Source: JAVBLF01 sp031553675 (GTDB lineage Bacteria; Bacillota; Clostridia; Christensenellales; CALWSW01). From it: a stretch of DNA of 12,079 bases. The notes beneath the pieces are model-generated. The model saw only the letters and a program-made list of their open reading frames with translations, did no database searches and was not told where the DNA came from. This document shows positions 11,173 to 12,079 of the stretch, piece by piece. Each line of letters starts with the position of its first letter. Within the stretch, counting starts at the first letter, position 1. Location: positions 1 through 12,079 of the forward strand of contig JAVBLF010000132.1 in NCBI GenBank assembly GCA_031553675.1, given 5' to 3'. Both the position numbers and the translations under genes were made by a program.

Positions 11173-12079
11173 TCAAAAGCGCGCCATGATCTTGTTGATC
11201 TCGTACAGCCGCGCTTCGAAAGTCTTGGGCACGTCGATCGCCTCGGACAGATCCATGTCGAACACCTTGTTGTGCTTGATGCCAATGGCGCGGTTCAGCG
11301 AGCCGTCGAGCAGCAAGCGCACGGCGAAATCGCCCATCTCGGTGGCGAGCACGCGATCGAAGAGCGACGGGTTGCCGCCGCGCTGGATGTAGCCGAGCAC
11401 AATCGGCTTGATGTCGATGTCGCTGTGGGCGCGGACGTACTCGCAAAAATCGGCCGCGCCGCCCGCGCCTTCGGCGATCAACACGATCGAAGTCAGGCGT
11501 CCACGCAGCTTTTGCGACACGAGCGCCGCGCAAGCCGCCTCATAGCCGTCGCCGCTCTCCTCGGGAACCAAGACGAAGTCCGCGCCGCCCGCGATGCCGG
11601 CCCGCAAAGCGATGTCGCCGCAGGCACGGCCCATGACTTCGATCGCGCCGACGCGGTCGTGCGAACGCATGGTGTCGCGGATCTTGTAGATCTCGCTCAT
11701 GACGGAGTTGGCCGCCGTGTCGAAGCCGATCGAAAAGTCGCTATAGCCGAGGTCGTTGTCGATCGTGCCGGGAATGCACGCGACCGGAATGCCCTTGTCG
11801 GCCAAAAGCTTGGCGCCCTTGAACGACCCGTCCCCCCCGACGATCACGACGCCCTCGATGCTAAACGCCTGCAGCACCTTGATCGCGTGCGCACAGCCTT
11901 CTTCGGTGCGAAAAATCTCGGAGCGCGCCGTCCGCAATACCGTGCCTCCCTTGTGGATGATGTTTTCGACGTCGGCATGCGTCAACTGCTGGATCCGCCC
12001 GTCCATCAGCCCTTGGTAACCGTGGTAGATGCCCATCACGTCGAGGCCGAGAAAGTCGCCCGTCTTGAACACCGACCGG
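11173..12079 (-). CDS. pfkA: 6-phosphofructokinase, ATP-dependent (N-terminus beyond the window)
   Basis: The visible 301 residues are the bulk of a bacterial PFK, which phosphorylates fructose 6-phosphate in glycolysis. Motifs (visible numbering) are GGDGSFKGA (81-89), PGTIDND (103-109, with the catalytic Asp107), MRSHDRVGAIEVMGR (137-151), and later RAGIAGGAD and LGYIQRGG. The Gly residues in GGDGS and PGTIDND mark the ATP-using type; PPi-dependent enzymes carry Asp and Lys there. Comparison with E. coli numbering (offset 20) indicates that about 20 codons lie past the window edge, so the ORF's apparent GTG start at 12072 is only Val3 of the visible part. It is a housekeeping gene convergent with the sporulation cluster and separated from it by a terminator. 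Confidence 0.96.
   Translation of the reverse strand, partial: RSVFKTGDFLGLDVMGIYHGYQGLMDGRIQQLTHADVENIIHKGGTVLRTARSEIFRTEEGCAHAIKVLQAFSIEGVVIVGGDGSFKGAKLLADKGIPVACIPGTIDNDLGYSDFSIGFDTAANSVMSEIYKIRDTMRSHDRVGAIEVMGRACGDIALRAGIAGGADFVLVPEESGDGYEAACAALVSQKLRGRLTSIVLIAEGAGGAADFCEYVRAHSDIDIKPIVLGYIQRGGNPSLFDRVLATEMGDFAVRLLLDGSLNRAIGIKHNKVFDMDLSEAIDVPKTFEARLYEINKIMARF

Overview
The window reads as chromosomal DNA of a GC-rich, endospore-forming Bacillota (Clostridia-like). The reasons are a complete spoIIA operon, spoVAA and spoVAB, strong AGGAGG ribosome sites, GTG/TTG starts, and a SigI/RsgI pair. A narrower placement (for example Christensenellales or Oscillospirales) would be a guess.

Layout. 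Positions 1-283 hold intergenic repeats that run into the end of sigF. The spoIIA operon follows on the minus strand (2137 down to 274): spoIIAA, spoIIAB, an unrecognised 102-codon gene, then sigF. The extra gene overlaps both neighbours by 4 bp. A Spo0A box and a SigH-like promoter lie upstream. A large class A penicillin-binding protein (2383-5100, plus) is divergent from spoIIA and has a SigF/SigG-like promoter. A bidirectional terminator separates it from an ABC permease (minus) whose ATPase gene survives only as a 59-codon 3' remnant. Next, on the minus strand, is a probable signalling unit: a small secreted protein (8170-8580), sigI and rsgI. The secreted protein resembles the extracellular sensor domain of RsgI, and a SigI-like promoter lies in front of it.

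Positions 8581-9535 carry no gene. They hold a second, larger block of the same modular repeats. It contains a 95-bp inverted repeat with 3 mismatches and a composite in the same orientation as the one at 1-283, so about 8.7 kb including spoIIA is bracketed by direct repeats. On the plus strand follow a tiny lipoprotein ORF, spoVAA (starting directly after the lipoprotein stop codon, in the same frame), spoVAB, and a 47-aa unknown protein, with SigG-like promoters. A bidirectional terminator separates these from pfkA (minus), which is cut by the window end.

How the genes fit together. SpoIIAA, SpoIIAB and SigF form the partner switch that starts forespore transcription. The PBP, the spoVAA cluster and the 47-aa gene all carry SigF/SigG-like promoters and could be downstream targets. 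The secreted protein, SigI and RsgI look like a separate envelope or extracellular sensing loop. The most promising undescribed items are the extra spoIIA gene, the secreted protein that mimics the RsgI sensor domain, and the lipoprotein/SpoVAA tandem. No searches were run; assignments rest on reading motifs and on recalled family sequences.
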